Shown in pieces: positions 1-9,769 of a stretch of DNA of 53,888 nt (the first letter of the stretch is position 1; the number at the start of each line of letters is the position of its first letter). A model generated the notes under the pieces. That model made no database searches, was not told the DNA's origin, and saw only the letters and a list, made by a program, of their open reading frames with translations. The position numbers and the translations under genes were made by a program. The stretch is from contig NZ_WSFU01000108.1 in assembly GCF_016820635.1 (NCBI RefSeq), forward strand, positions 1 through 53,888, given 5' to 3'. The stretch is from Anaeromonas gelatinilytica. Its GTDB lineage: Bacteria > Bacillota > Clostridia > Tissierellales > SIT17.

Positions 1-2
1 TT

Positions 3-321
3 TTAATCATTTTTCTTTAACTCCTTTAAAACTTTTTTAGCTTTATTAGCTCTTTCCCTTGAAGTCTACAACTAAAAACAGTAACTATTTGGATTAAATC
101 TTCAACCAACTCCTATTCTTCCCGTTTCAATGCTAAAATGAGTAATTTTAGTATAGATATTCGGTCTTCTTTCCTGTTACTCCCTGCTTATCTACCAATA
201 TCAATCTCTTATTAGTAAATAGAAACATGTCCCTTATTAGTTTATATGCTTTTTCCACACGCTCATTTGGTGCTAAAATATCATCATATTTCTCTTGTAT
301 CTTTTCTGAATTAGTTTCTGA
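3..321 (-). pseudogene. Decayed PH-domain (YvbH-like) gene remnant
   Basis: Read on the minus strand, an open stretch near 290-165 gives APNERVEKAYKLIRDMFLFT followed by NKRLILVDKQGVTGKKTEYL, which looks like a bacterial PH-domain (bPH_2) protein. It stops at 148-150. In another frame, 150-115 continues with KITHFSIETG, the next expected piece of such domains, so codons were lost and the frame broke. A third fragment ends RANKAKKVLKELKKND at a stop at 3-5. A good ribosome site lies at 322-329 but no start codon follows in frame. I read this as one gene with several lesions; the family name rests on recall. Confidence 0.6.
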
Positions 322-396
322 ATCCCTCCTAAAATATATCTACGTTTATTTCCTCAATCAATAATATAATCTATGTATAATTATAATACTATTTCA

Positions 397-1209
397 TCAA
401 TTATCAAATATTCTTCCCTTTAAAAATGCTAGTATAAAATAAGTCGTTGCAGATAATAAAATTATTGTTGCTCCTGATGCTATATTAAATGCATAGGATA
501 AAAATAATCCTAAAATAGTAAATACAATACCTAATATACTAGATATTATCATCATATTCTTTAAATCATAAGTAAATAATTTAGCAATAGATGGAGGAAT
601 AGTAAGTAACGCTATGACCAGAATAATACCTACTACTCTAAGTAATACAACTATAGTCAATGCAATCATAATAAAAAGAAATTTTTCTAAAAATCTAGTA
701 GGTATTCCTAATACCTCAGAAAATTCTTCATCAAATAAATATAACTTCCAATAATTAAATAATATTATTATTGATGATAATACTACTATATTAGCAATAA
801 TCATCATATTTAATGATAAATTAGAAACAGTTAATATATCCCCAAATAAATATGAAGTCATATCCGGTGGGTATCCTGGCATTAAAGATACAAAAAATAT
901 CCCTAGTGACATTCCTACAGACCAAAATATTCCCACTATAGCATCAGAATTTGTTCTAGCTATTCTATTTATAGTTGATATAGATAAAGCAGCCAATACT
1001 GAAAATCCAAATGCTCCTAATATAGGTTCAAATCCTAACAGATATCCTAGTCCTATCCCACCAAATGAGGTATGAGCTATTCCTCCACTCATCATAACTA
1101 ATTTTTTCTCTACTATTATAGTACCTATTATTCCACATACAATACTAGCAAGTATTGCCGCTATAAATGCATTTTTAAAAAAATCATACTTAAAGGCTTC
1201 TATTATCAT
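397..1209 (-). CDS. znuB: Zinc/manganese-type ABC transporter permease
   Basis: Integral membrane permease of the ABC-3 family (ZnuB/MntB/AdcB), moving a divalent metal delivered by the binding protein encoded two genes upstream. The 270-residue product is almost wholly hydrophobic, with about eight membrane segments, and has the family hallmark GGIAHTSFGGIGLGYLLG near residue 42. The start chosen is the ATG at 1209, six bases after GAGGAGG; two earlier in-frame ATGs lie inside or against that ribosome site. Its beginning overlaps the end of the ATPase gene by 20 bases, so the two are probably translationally coupled. Zinc rather than manganese is inferred from the histidine-rich binding protein. 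Confidence 0.9.
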   Translation of the reverse strand: MIIEAFKYDFFKNAFIAAILASIVCGIIGTIIVEKKLVMMSGGIAHTSFGGIGLGYLLGFEPILGAFGFSVLAALSISTINRIARTNSDAIVGIFWSVGMSLGIFFVSLMPGYPPDMTSYLFGDILTVSNLSLNMMIIANIVVLSSIIILFNYWKLYLFDEEFSEVLGIPTRFLEKFLFIMIALTIVVLLRVVGIILVIALLTIPPSIAKLFTYDLKNMMIISSILGIVFTILGLFLSYAFNIASGATIILLSATTYFILAFLKGRIFDN

Positions 1210-1957
1210 CTTCATCCTCCTCATGAACTCTCAATACCCTATGGGGAGTAGGTCCATGGGCTACTAATTCCACAGGACAACCATATACTTTTTCTAAAGT
1301 ATTTTTATTTAATTTAGTATCATCCCCATGATAATGAAGATGTTTATTCAAACAAGCTACAGTATCAATATAAGAGTTTATAACTCCCATATCATGACTT
1401 ACCACAATAATAGTCTTATCTTTATTTAGTTTCTTCAACAAATTATATATATCTGTTTTAGCATTAGCATCAAGACTAGCAGTAGGTTCATCTAATATCA
1501 TTATTTCTGGTTCTACCATTAATGCTCTAGCTATTAAAACCTTTTGTAATTGCCCTCCTGAAAGCTGTGATATCTGTCTATCTTTAAAATCCAATATTTC
1601 TAAAGAATCCATTATATCCTCTGCTTTTCTTATCTGATCCTTTTTAAATTTATGAAGAAATTTAATCTTTCCATCTAAGGCACCTAAAAGTATAACATCT
1701 AATACACTAATGGGAAATCCCCTATCAAAATTACTAAATTGGGGAACGTACCCTATTGGTCTTTTATTATTAACCTTTAATTCCCCTTTAGTAGGCTTTA
1801 TAAGCCCTAATAAAACCTTTAGTAAAGTGGTCTTTCCTCCACCATTAGGACCTATTATTCCTAGAAACTCTCCCTTATTCACATTTAAATTTATATTTTC
1901 TAAAACTCGGACATGCCCATAATCTACACATAAGTCCTTCACTTTTATAATAGCCAT
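1190..1957 (-). CDS. znuC: Zinc/manganese-type ABC transporter ATP-binding protein
   Basis: Cytoplasmic ATPase that powers the metal importer. It shows a Walker A motif (GPNGGGKTT), the Q-loop YVPQ, the ABC signature LSGGQ, Walker B ILDEP and the H-loop histidine in VVSHD, in the usual order, and has the usual length of about 255 residues. The start is the ATG at 1957, six bases behind a perfect AGGAGG; an upstream in-frame start would run into the preceding gene and has no ribosome site. It sits 10 bases after the binding-protein gene and overlaps the permease gene, forming a three-gene operon. Metal specificity follows from the neighbour, not from this protein. Confidence 0.92.
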   Translation of the reverse strand: MAIIKVKDLCVDYGHVRVLENINLNVNKGEFLGIIGPNGGGKTTLLKVLLGLIKPTKGELKVNNKRPIGYVPQFSNFDRGFPISVLDVILLGALDGKIKFLHKFKKDQIRKAEDIMDSLEILDFKDRQISQLSGGQLQKVLIARALMVEPEIMILDEPTASLDANAKTDIYNLLKKLNKDKTIIVVSHDMGVINSYIDTVACLNKHLHYHGDDTKLNKNTLEKVYGCPVELVAHGPTPHRVLRVHEEDEDDNRSL

Positions 1958-1967
1958 AGATTTCCTC

Positions 1968-2909
1968 CTACTGAAGTACTTCCTCAAATTTTCCTGCTAT
2001 TTCCTTCATACTATTTATATAATCTTCTGATAATACATCTATACTTATAGCTGCCCCATCAATTTCCTTAGATATAGTATCAGCTTGGGACTTATCAAAT
2101 TCCTCTTGATAAAAAACAAATTTTATATCCTCTTTTTTGGCAAAATCTATTACTTCCTTTAATTTCTTAGCAGATGCTTCCTTTCCAGACTCCTCTATTG
2201 CTACCATTTCCAATCCATAATCATCGGCAAAGTAACCCATAGAAGGGTGGTATATTATAAAGGACTGTTTATTTGATCCTTCAAGACTTTCCTTTATCTC
2301 TTCATCTAGCTGGTCTAATTCAGCTAAATACTCCTCAGCATTATCGCGATAAAATTCCTCATTATCAGGATCTAAATCCATAAGCTCATCCTTTATAATT
2401 TCTACAATTTCCTTTACTCTTTTAGGAGACATCCATATATGGGGATCCATCCCCTCATGGTCATGGTCTTCGTTTTCGCCATGACTGTGTTCCTCATCTT
2501 CACCATGACTGTGTTCTTCCTCTTCATCAAAATATCTAGCAGGATAAACTTCTGATACTAAATCTGATACATTTACAACTTTCATATTCTTATTATAATC
2601 ATCTAATTGAGGTAATATATTATTTGATTCTGCAGGAACCTCCACAGAAAAATAAATATCAGCATCACTTAACTGAGTCATCTGTTTAGGTGTAGGCTGA
2701 TAATTGGCAGGACTGTTTCCTGGAGGTATCATAGTTACTACTTCAATTTTATCTCCAGCAATTTCCTTTACAAAACTTTCTACAGGTGGTATTGTAACAC
2801 CTACTGTTAATTTATTTTGTTCATCCTTTTGAGCTTCTTCACCATCACTACATGCAGTAAATAATACTATTAAAGTTATTAACATTATTATTAAAATACT
2901 CTTTTTCAT
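1968..2909 (-). CDS. znuA: Zinc-binding lipoprotein of ABC importer (ZnuA/AdcA family)
   Basis: Surface-anchored metal-binding protein (cluster A-I, ZnuA/AdcA/PsaA family) that captures metal and passes it to the ABC importer. The N-terminus is a lipoprotein signal with the lipobox LFTAC (Cys-20). Around residues 130-155 there is a loop rich in His, Asp and Glu with repeated HSHGE and HDHEG, followed by MDPHIWMSP, a conserved metal-ligand segment. Such His/acidic loops are typical of zinc members and rare in manganese members, so zinc is favoured. It is the first gene of the operon, preceded by a sigma-A promoter and a palindromic operator. Confidence 0.9.
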   Translation of the reverse strand: MKKSILIIMLITLIVLFTACSDGEEAQKDEQNKLTVGVTIPPVESFVKEIAGDKIEVVTMIPPGNSPANYQPTPKQMTQLSDADIYFSVEVPAESNNILPQLDDYNKNMKVVNVSDLVSEVYPARYFDEEEEHSHGEDEEHSHGENEDHDHEGMDPHIWMSPKRVKEIVEIIKDELMDLDPDNEEFYRDNAEEYLAELDQLDEEIKESLEGSNKQSFIIYHPSMGYFADDYGLEMVAIEESGKEASAKKLKEVIDFAKKEDIKFVFYQEEFDKSQADTISKEIDGAAISIDVLSEDYINSMKEIAGKFEEVLQ

Positions 2910-2923
2910 AAAAAAACCTCCTC

Positions 2924-2940
2924 TTGCAAATCATTTGCAA
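2924..2940 (-). promoter_or_regulatory. Palindromic operator, FUR-family-like (Zur?)
   Basis: A perfect inverted repeat, TTGCAAAT, one base, ATTTGCAA, lies just upstream of the znuA ribosome site and just downstream of the predicted transcription start. The 8-1-8 layout resembles boxes bound by FUR-family repressors such as Zur and PerR. Zur is inferred from the zinc-type operon it precedes; the exact regulator is not shown. Confidence 0.6.
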
Positions 2941-2956
2941 TAAATTTGATAATAAT

Positions 2957-2984
2957 ATTTTATCATAAAAATTACCAATGTCAA
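2957..2984 (-). promoter_or_regulatory. Sigma-A promoter of the znu operon
   Basis: On the minus strand, TTGACA (2979-2984) and TAAAAT (2957-2962) are separated by 16 bases. A second inverted repeat, TGATAA/TTATCA with a 7-base gap, covers 2947-2965 and overlaps the -10 box. Confidence 0.65.
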
Positions 2985-3096
2985 TATTTCAGTATCTCTA
3001 TATTTTCAATTATAATATTAAAATATACACTCATTTCTCTCATGAATATACTATTATTGAATTCTTACCAAAATCAATTATAATTAGACGTAAAAA

Positions 3097-3116
3097 GAAG
3101 GGCATTTTAGCCCTTC
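3097..3116 (-). terminator. Intrinsic terminator of tex
   Basis: GAAGGGC and GCCCTTC form a 7-bp stem with a 6-base loop directly after the tex stop, followed on the minus strand by TTTTTA. Confidence 0.8.
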
Positions 3117-3120
3117 CCCC

Positions 3121-5277
3121 TTACATTCCCTTCATTGTAAGAGATATTCTTCCTTTATCAATATCCACATCCATTATCTTAACTTTAACTTGATCTCCTA
3201 CTGATACTACATCCATAGGACTTTTAATATATTTATCACTTAATTGAGATATATGAACTAATCCATCCTGTTTTACTCCAATGTCTACAAAAGCACCAAA
3301 ATCTACAACATTTCTAACAGTACCTCCCAGTATCATATCAGCTTTTAAATCCTCCATCTTAAGAACATCTGACCTAAATACTGGTTTAGGCATATCCTCC
3401 CTAGGATCCCTTCCCGGTTTCTTTATCTCTGAAATAATATCTTTCAATGTAGGAACTCCTACTTCTAACTTTTCTGCCAAATCCTCTATTAAACCATATT
3501 CTGCTATTTTAGAATCTATATCCTTAAGTTTCCCATTTTCTATATCTTCCTTGGTATAACTTAATTTATCTATTAATTTCATAGTTATCTTATAGGATTC
3601 AGGATGAACAGAAGTATTATCTAAAGGGTTATCCCCCCCTGCTATTCTTAAAAATCCTGCACATTGTTCAAAGGTCTTTCCTCCTAACCTCTTAACCTTT
3701 TTTATTTCCTTCCTATTCTTAAATCTTCCTATTTCTTCCCTGTATTTCACAATATTTTTAGATACCGCTGGTGATAATCCCGCTACATAATTTAATAAAG
3801 ATGGTGAAGCAGTATTTAAATCTACTCCTACTGTATTTACACAATTCTCCACAACATCTTTTAAAGATTCTCCTAATTTACCTTGATTTAAATCATGTTG
3901 GTACTGTCCTACACCTATATGCTTAGGATCAATCTTTACTAATTCAGCTAATGGGTCTTGAAGTCTTCGTCCAATACTTATAGCTCCCCTTATTGATACA
4001 TTAACATCAGGATACTCCTCTGTACCTAATTTTGATGCCGAATATACTGAAGCTCCCGCTTCACTTACTATTGTATAATGAACTTCCCTGTCTATTTCCT
4101 TTATCATATCAGAAACTATAAGTTCTGTTTCCCTTGAAGCAGTACCATTTCCAATAGGAATAATATCTATATCATATTTTTTGATTATATCTTTCATTAC
4201 TTTTTTTGACTCCTCTACCTTATTTTGAGGTTCGTTAGGATATATAGTAGTATAGTCTAATAATTTTCCTGTTTCATCTAATACTGCAATCTTACAGCCC
4301 GTTCTAAAACTAGGATCAATAGCCATTACCCTAACTCCTGAAACTGGAGGTATCATAAGTAATGGTTTTGTATTCTTTGCAAATACCTTTATAGCTTCCT
4401 CCTCTGCCCTTTCAGTTAAATAACTTCTTATCTCCCTCTCAATAGCTGGGTATATCAGTCTCTTATAAGAATCTTCGATAGCTTCTTCTATAATATTTTT
4501 AAATATTGAATTTTTATTAGTAATTACATTTCTATTTATATAATCTAATAAAATATCTTCATCACTTATTATACTTATCTTTAATATTCCTTCCTTTTCC
4601 CCTCTATTTATTGCTAATATTCTATGATTTGGCATATTCTTTATGTTTTCATTATAATCATAGTACATCTCATATACTGATTTTTCTTCTTTATCATTAA
4701 CTTGAGACCTTATTAAACCTTTATTATATACTACACTTCTAATGTATTTTCTAAAATCTGCATTATCTGAAACTATCTCAGCTATTATATCCTTCGATCC
4801 ATCTATAGCATCCTCTACTGTAGGAATTTCTTTATCTTCATCAATATAATCTTTAGCTATATCATCTATATTTCCTTCTTCTATTTCTTGTTCTAATATA
4901 ATATTGGCTAAAGGTTCCAATCCTTTTTCCTTTGCCTTTGTAGCTCTAGTTCTTCTCTTCTTTTTATAAGGTCTATATAAATCCTCAACTCTTTGTAATA
5001 CTTCTGCTTCCAATATTTCTTTCTCTAATTCTTCTGTTAACTTTTCCTGTTCATCTATTAATCTTATAACTTCTTCTTTTCTATTTTCAAGATTTCTCAA
5101 ATATGTAAGTCTTTCATCTAAACCTCTCAATAATTCATCAGAAAGTCCACCAGTCATTTCTTTCCTATACCTAGCAATAAAAGGGATAGTATTCCCCTCA
5201 TCTATTAAATTCAATGTATTTTGAACCTGATTTTCTTTTATATCAAACTCTTTAGCTAATTTCAAAACTATATCCAT
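3121..5277 (-). CDS. tex: Tex-family RNA-binding transcription accessory protein
   Basis: Cytoplasmic nucleic-acid-binding protein of the Tex family (Tex_N, YqgF-like, helix-hairpin-helix and S1 domains in order). The N-terminal hallmark GNTIPFIARYRKEMTGGLSD is near residue 33; the YqgF-like core contains AIDPSFRTGCKIAVLDETGK; the HhH segment contains LNTASPSLLNYVAGLSP; and an S1 domain closes the protein (GAFVDIGVKQDGLVHISQLS). The length of 718 residues is normal. The start is the second ATG after AGGGGG, giving MDIVLKLAKEF, which matches how family members begin; an ATG two codons upstream is too close to the ribosome site. It is transcribed alone, with a terminator behind it. Confidence 0.93.
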   Translation of the reverse strand: MDIVLKLAKEFDIKENQVQNTLNLIDEGNTIPFIARYRKEMTGGLSDELLRGLDERLTYLRNLENRKEEVIRLIDEQEKLTEELEKEILEAEVLQRVEDLYRPYKKKRRTRATKAKEKGLEPLANIILEQEIEEGNIDDIAKDYIDEDKEIPTVEDAIDGSKDIIAEIVSDNADFRKYIRSVVYNKGLIRSQVNDKEEKSVYEMYYDYNENIKNMPNHRILAINRGEKEGILKISIISDEDILLDYINRNVITNKNSIFKNIIEEAIEDSYKRLIYPAIEREIRSYLTERAEEEAIKVFAKNTKPLLMIPPVSGVRVMAIDPSFRTGCKIAVLDETGKLLDYTTIYPNEPQNKVEESKKVMKDIIKKYDIDIIPIGNGTASRETELIVSDMIKEIDREVHYTIVSEAGASVYSASKLGTEEYPDVNVSIRGAISIGRRLQDPLAELVKIDPKHIGVGQYQHDLNQGKLGESLKDVVENCVNTVGVDLNTASPSLLNYVAGLSPAVSKNIVKYREEIGRFKNRKEIKKVKRLGGKTFEQCAGFLRIAGGDNPLDNTSVHPESYKITMKLIDKLSYTKEDIENGKLKDIDSKIAEYGLIEDLAEKLEVGVPTLKDIISEIKKPGRDPREDMPKPVFRSDVLKMEDLKADMILGGTVRNVVDFGAFVDIGVKQDGLVHISQLSDKYIKSPMDVVSVGDQVKVKIMDVDIDKGRISLTMKGM

Positions 5278-5338
5278 ATACATACCCCCTAAAAAACTTA
5301 TGTTATTATTATACATTTTTATTTAATTTTAAACAAAT

Positions 5339-5370
5339 AAATATGGACTAGTAATTACTAGTCCATATTT
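5339..5370 (-). terminator. Intrinsic terminator (32-nt perfect palindrome)
   Basis: Perfect 32-base palindrome that contains the stop codon of the HAD gene and is followed on the minus strand by a T-rich run. It closes the tagatose-pathway transcript before tex. Confidence 0.75.
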
Positions 5371-6020
5371 ATAACTTTATTTAAATTTTCTCGGTTGAAA
5401 TGATCTATTACTATATCTGCTCTATCTAAACTTTGAAATTCACTTTCTCTATTATTAAATCCTACACATTTCATTCCAGCACTTTTTGCAGCTTTTACTC
5501 CATTCTGTGAATCCTCTATCACTAGGCAATCTTTAGGATTTAATTCTAATTTTTCTGCCGCCTTTAAAAAAATGTCAGGGGCTGGCTTCCCATTTTCTAC
5601 GGTATTACCATCTACATATCCTATCATATAATTATCCAAATTAAATTTATCGTATATAAGTTTAATGACTTTATCATGGTTGGAGGAAGCTATTATCATC
5701 TTGACTTTCTTTTCTTTAAAATACTTTAACCATTCCTCTAATCCATCCATAAGAGTTAATTCTTCATTATCCTTCATATTCTTATAGAATGAATCCATCT
5801 GCTTTTCATACATATCTTTTGAAGTATGCTTATGCTCTAGATTAAATCTTTTTAATATATCTCCCCAAACTTCTCTCATATTAACACCGACATATGATTC
5901 AATCTCTTCATCATTAAAACATATATCGTGATCTTTAAAAAACTTTTTGTCTATTTCCATATACATTGGTTCACTGTCTATTATTACTCCATCCATATCA
6001 AAAATTATCCCCTTAAACAT
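5358..6020 (-). CDS. HAD-superfamily sugar phosphatase/phosphomutase-like
   Basis: HAD hydrolase of the beta-phosphoglucomutase-like subfamily, 220 residues. The nucleophile motif is DMDGVIIDSEPMY (Asp-8 and Asp-10), motif II is IIASS, and the later motifs are KPAPDIFLKAAEKL and VIEDSQNGVKAA. Such proteins act on phosphorylated sugars, or interconvert hexose phosphates when they carry mutase-specific residues. It starts 11 bases after the kinase gene and ends the sugar operon, so it may remove a dead-end sugar phosphate made by the pathway. That role is inferred from position; the substrate is unknown. Confidence 0.85.
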   Translation of the reverse strand: MFKGIIFDMDGVIIDSEPMYMEIDKKFFKDHDICFNDEEIESYVGVNMREVWGDILKRFNLEHKHTSKDMYEKQMDSFYKNMKDNEELTLMDGLEEWLKYFKEKKVKMIIASSNHDKVIKLIYDKFNLDNYMIGYVDGNTVENGKPAPDIFLKAAEKLELNPKDCLVIEDSQNGVKAAKSAGMKCVGFNNRESEFQSLDRADIVIDHFNRENLNKVINMD

Positions 6021-6031
6021 ATCAACCCTCC

Positions 6032-6958
6032 TTATATCTTTATTACTTGTATATCTTCAACTAATTTCTTCATCACTTCAAAATCAATATATCCTGTTTC
6101 TTTTTCCATTGCATTAGCCATACCACATCCATTAGCTATTTTAAAAACTTCATTTATATCTAAGCCTTTAGCTAAACCATAAGCAAAACCTGCTACTGAA
6201 CTATCACCAGAGCCTACTGGATTTTTCACTTTTATTTCAGGAATATTTACTTTGAAGTTACCTTCCTCACCAATAAAATACATACCCATACTTCCTAAAG
6301 ATATAGCTACATTTCTAGCACCTAATTCTAAAACTTTATTTCCTGCCCTTATAATATCTTCTTCATCCTTTAGTTTAAATCCTGCTATATTTTCTATTTC
6401 TTTCTTATTAGGCTTCACTAGATAAGGAGAAAATTTTAAATTGTCCAAAAGAACTTTATTGCTAGTATCCAGGATAGTTTTTACTCCCTCTTTATTTCCT
6501 ACTTCTATCAATTTCCCATATATATTATTTTCCACACCTAAAGGTAAACTACCAGATATGGTTATAACATCTAAACTAGAAATATTTCTTTTAAATTCTA
6601 TCAATAATTTATCAATAGACTCATTATCTATTTGAGGTCCTTTTTCCAACACTTCAATATTATTTCCTTCTTTATCCATTATATTAAGACAAGTTCTAGT
6701 AGAACCTTCAATTTCAACAAAATGAGAATTTATGCCTAATTTTTGAATCTCATTAGATATAAAAATTCCTTCACTACCCCCTAAAAATCCAAAAGCCAAC
6801 ACTTCTTCTCCAAATAATCTCAACACTCTACTTACATTTAATCCCTTTCCACCAGCTGTAGCAGAATAATCAGAAGTTCTCTCAACTATATTTAAATCTA
6901 ATTTTTCAATAAGATATCTTCTATCTACTGCAGGATTTAGAGTAACAGTTCCTATCAT
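6032..6958 (-). CDS. lacC: PfkB-family tagatose-6-phosphate kinase / 1-phosphofructokinase
   Basis: Ribokinase-fold (PfkB) sugar-phosphate kinase of the 1-phosphofructokinase/LacC type, 308 residues. The start matches the family (MIGTVTLNPAVDRRY), the first PfkB signature region is GGKGLNVSRVL near residue 37, and the C-terminal catalytic segment is NPVGSGDSSVAGFAYGLAKG with the catalytic Asp in GSGDS. LacC and FruK cannot be told apart by sequence reading alone; the neighbours (LacA, LacB, AgaS and a tagatose-bisphosphate aldolase) argue for phosphorylating tagatose-6-phosphate to tagatose-1,6-bisphosphate with ATP. It lies 8 bases behind the aldolase gene. Confidence 0.85.
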   Translation of the reverse strand: MIGTVTLNPAVDRRYLIEKLDLNIVERTSDYSATAGGKGLNVSRVLRLFGEEVLAFGFLGGSEGIFISNEIQKLGINSHFVEIEGSTRTCLNIMDKEGNNIEVLEKGPQIDNESIDKLLIEFKRNISSLDVITISGSLPLGVENNIYGKLIEVGNKEGVKTILDTSNKVLLDNLKFSPYLVKPNKKEIENIAGFKLKDEEDIIRAGNKVLELGARNVAISLGSMGMYFIGEEGNFKVNIPEIKVKNPVGSGDSSVAGFAYGLAKGLDINEVFKIANGCGMANAMEKETGYIDFEVMKKLVEDIQVIKI

Positions 6959-6966
6959 AATATCAC

Positions 6967-7833
<867 letters not shown>

Positions 7834-7991
7834 CTATTTTTTATTTTTATATATAATTTCTACATATTTGTATTCCTATATATTACTTTGAAATTTATCA
7901 AAGGAAAAAGTAAAGAACCAAGAAGCATATACACTCTTTTATATTCTTTACTTTTACCCTGAAATCATTCCATAATGAATATTTTTAATTT

Positions 7992-9422
7992 TTAAATGGT
8001 TTGTTTTTGCTTACTCATTTCATATTTTTTATTACGTTCTTTCATTTCTTTAATATACCAAACAAATAACCCAATATAAACTACTAATGATCCTAAAGCT
8101 TTCAAAATTGAATCTAAACTAAAACTTTTTCCAGCTTTACCAACTAATATAGCAATAAATTTTTCAACTGGTCCTTCTAACGTTGAATGAGTAATCAATG
8201 TTCCCTCTGCGATCCCTTCAGGAAGAGCACCAACTGACTGTGCTGTTTCTGTTACAAAAGGTGCAATTGCAGTGCCTGACCATAAAAATACAGGTAACAT
8301 AATTATTCCAATTAATATCATTCGTAGTATTTTACCTCTACAAACTACAAGTAATGCTGGAGTTAAACCAATCGCTATAATGCCACCTAAAGGAAGTATT
8401 TTACTACCCGGAAGGAATAAAGCTATAATAAGCATAATTGGTGCTAAAACATTAGCTGCTGCCCACATTTCTGGACGTGCTGCAACAAATGGCCAATCAA
8501 TACCAATGTTAAAAGTTCGTCCCTTTAATTTCTTACTCATGAAATCAGTAATTCCTTGAGATATAGGTTCCATAGAAGCAATAAACCATGTACCCACAGT
8601 TGAAAAAAGTTCAAGTGAAACACCACCAATAAACCCAAGAGTAAATATACCAGAAACTGGTTGTCGTCCAAGTATTCCAACAAAAACTCCTAAATAAATA
8701 CCTATTGCAAATTTACTTCCCCAAAATCCTATTTTTTCATTTAACCAAGCAGCATCAAAATCATACTTGTCTAGGGAAGGAAAGAGTTTATCAATAATCT
8801 TATCAAATAACATTATTAATGGATTTAACAAAAAATTCATATGTGTTGTCGTCGTTGGATTATGTTCTGGCATATCAAGTAAATCATTAAAAGTAGGTTT
8901 CATTATATCTGCATTTATGAATTTCATAACCCCTAATAAAATAACCAATAATGTAGCTATTAAAAGACTATCTGAATAATATATTACAAGTAATCCCACT
9001 ATAGAAAGATGCCAAAAATTAAATATATCAATATCTAAAGTATCTGTCTTATTCATTATAAGTAAAACAAGATTTACTATAACAAGTATTAATAAAAAGA
9101 ATAAGGTATATGCCGAACCCCATGTAATTGTAGCAAGTGGAGCCCATCCAACATCTGTAATTGTTAATTCAATACCTGTTGATTTAACAAAATCTTGAAG
9201 TGCAGGAGCAAAATTTCCTGTAAGTATATTAATAACCGCTCCTATACCTGTTAGAGCTATTGCTAATTTTAAACCACCTTCTAATGCTTTACTTACTTTT
9301 ACTTTCATCAATATTGCTAACAATGATAGTAAAATAAACATCATTGGTGCTGCACCTAAATCAATTAAAGGTTGAAAAATTGTATTAGCAAAATCAATAA
9401 TTAAATTTAACACCTTTATCAC
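7992..9422 (-). CDS. gatC: PTS galactitol-family transporter, EIIC component
   Basis: Membrane channel subunit of a galactitol-family (Gat) phosphotransferase system, 476 residues with about ten or more membrane segments. It has the family motifs VVCRGKILRMILIGIIMLPV and the conserved stretch GIDWPFVAARPEMWAAANV near residue 305. It takes up the sugar that EIIB phosphorylates. Members import galactitol in enterics but galactose in several streptococci; the presence of LacA and LacB and the lack of a galactitol-phosphate dehydrogenase here favour galactose. It uses more CGN arginine codons than the GalNAc genes nearby. Confidence 0.9.
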   Translation of the reverse strand: MIKVLNLIIDFANTIFQPLIDLGAAPMMFILLSLLAILMKVKVSKALEGGLKLAIALTGIGAVINILTGNFAPALQDFVKSTGIELTITDVGWAPLATITWGSAYTLFFLLILVIVNLVLLIMNKTDTLDIDIFNFWHLSIVGLLVIYYSDSLLIATLLVILLGVMKFINADIMKPTFNDLLDMPEHNPTTTTHMNFLLNPLIMLFDKIIDKLFPSLDKYDFDAAWLNEKIGFWGSKFAIGIYLGVFVGILGRQPVSGIFTLGFIGGVSLELFSTVGTWFIASMEPISQGITDFMSKKLKGRTFNIGIDWPFVAARPEMWAAANVLAPIMLIIALFLPGSKILPLGGIIAIGLTPALLVVCRGKILRMILIGIIMLPVFLWSGTAIAPFVTETAQSVGALPEGIAEGTLITHSTLEGPVEKFIAILVGKAGKSFSLDSILKALGSLVVYIGLFVWYIKEMKERNKKYEMSKQKQTI

Positions 9423-9449
9423 TCCCCTTTTTCAATTTAATAAAATTAT

Positions 9450-9752
9450 TTATTTATTTAAATCTCTAATAATATTTTCCAATTCATCATAAACAGGATC
9501 TGCCATTGCTGGTATACGATATAAAATTGGTCCTGCTTCTACTACTGGTATATCAATTTTAAAACTAAATTTCATCTTTGAAATAGGAGTAAATATATCA
9601 TATTTATTCATTATTTCTTGTGTTATATCTTTAACAACTATAGTATCTACACTTACATCATATTTTCTCTTTTTCATTTCATTTTCAATAGCTGTTTTTA
9701 TTTGATGACTCGAATTAATTCCAGCTCCACACGCAGCTAAAATTTTAATCAT
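9450..9752 (-). CDS. gatB: PTS galactitol-family EIIB component
   Basis: Small cytoplasmic phosphocarrier (100 residues) that takes phosphate from EIIA and hands it to the sugar at EIIC. The phosphocysteine P-loop is at the start: MIKILAACGAGINSSHQIK, with Cys-8 as the phosphorylation site. The ATG at 9752 was chosen, nine bases after GGGGAG; a TTG two codons earlier lies only three bases from that site. It stands between the EIIA and EIIC genes, in the usual gat order. Confidence 0.9.
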   Translation of the reverse strand: MIKILAACGAGINSSHQIKTAIENEMKKRKYDVSVDTIVVKDITQEIMNKYDIFTPISKMKFSFKIDIPVVEAGPILYRIPAMADPVYDELENIIRDLNK

Positions 9753-9769
9753 AATCAACCACTCCCCAT

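Noticed and set aside
1710-1922. Plus-strand ORFs opposite known genes (for example over znuC, nagA, secA)
   Set aside because: They mirror well-identified minus-strand genes, lack ribosome sites and have no family-like sequence.
7904-7957. Terminator between gatC and gatY
   Set aside because: AAAAGTAAAGAA can pair with TTCTTTACTTTT, but the loop is about 30 bases and no T run follows; not a convincing terminator.
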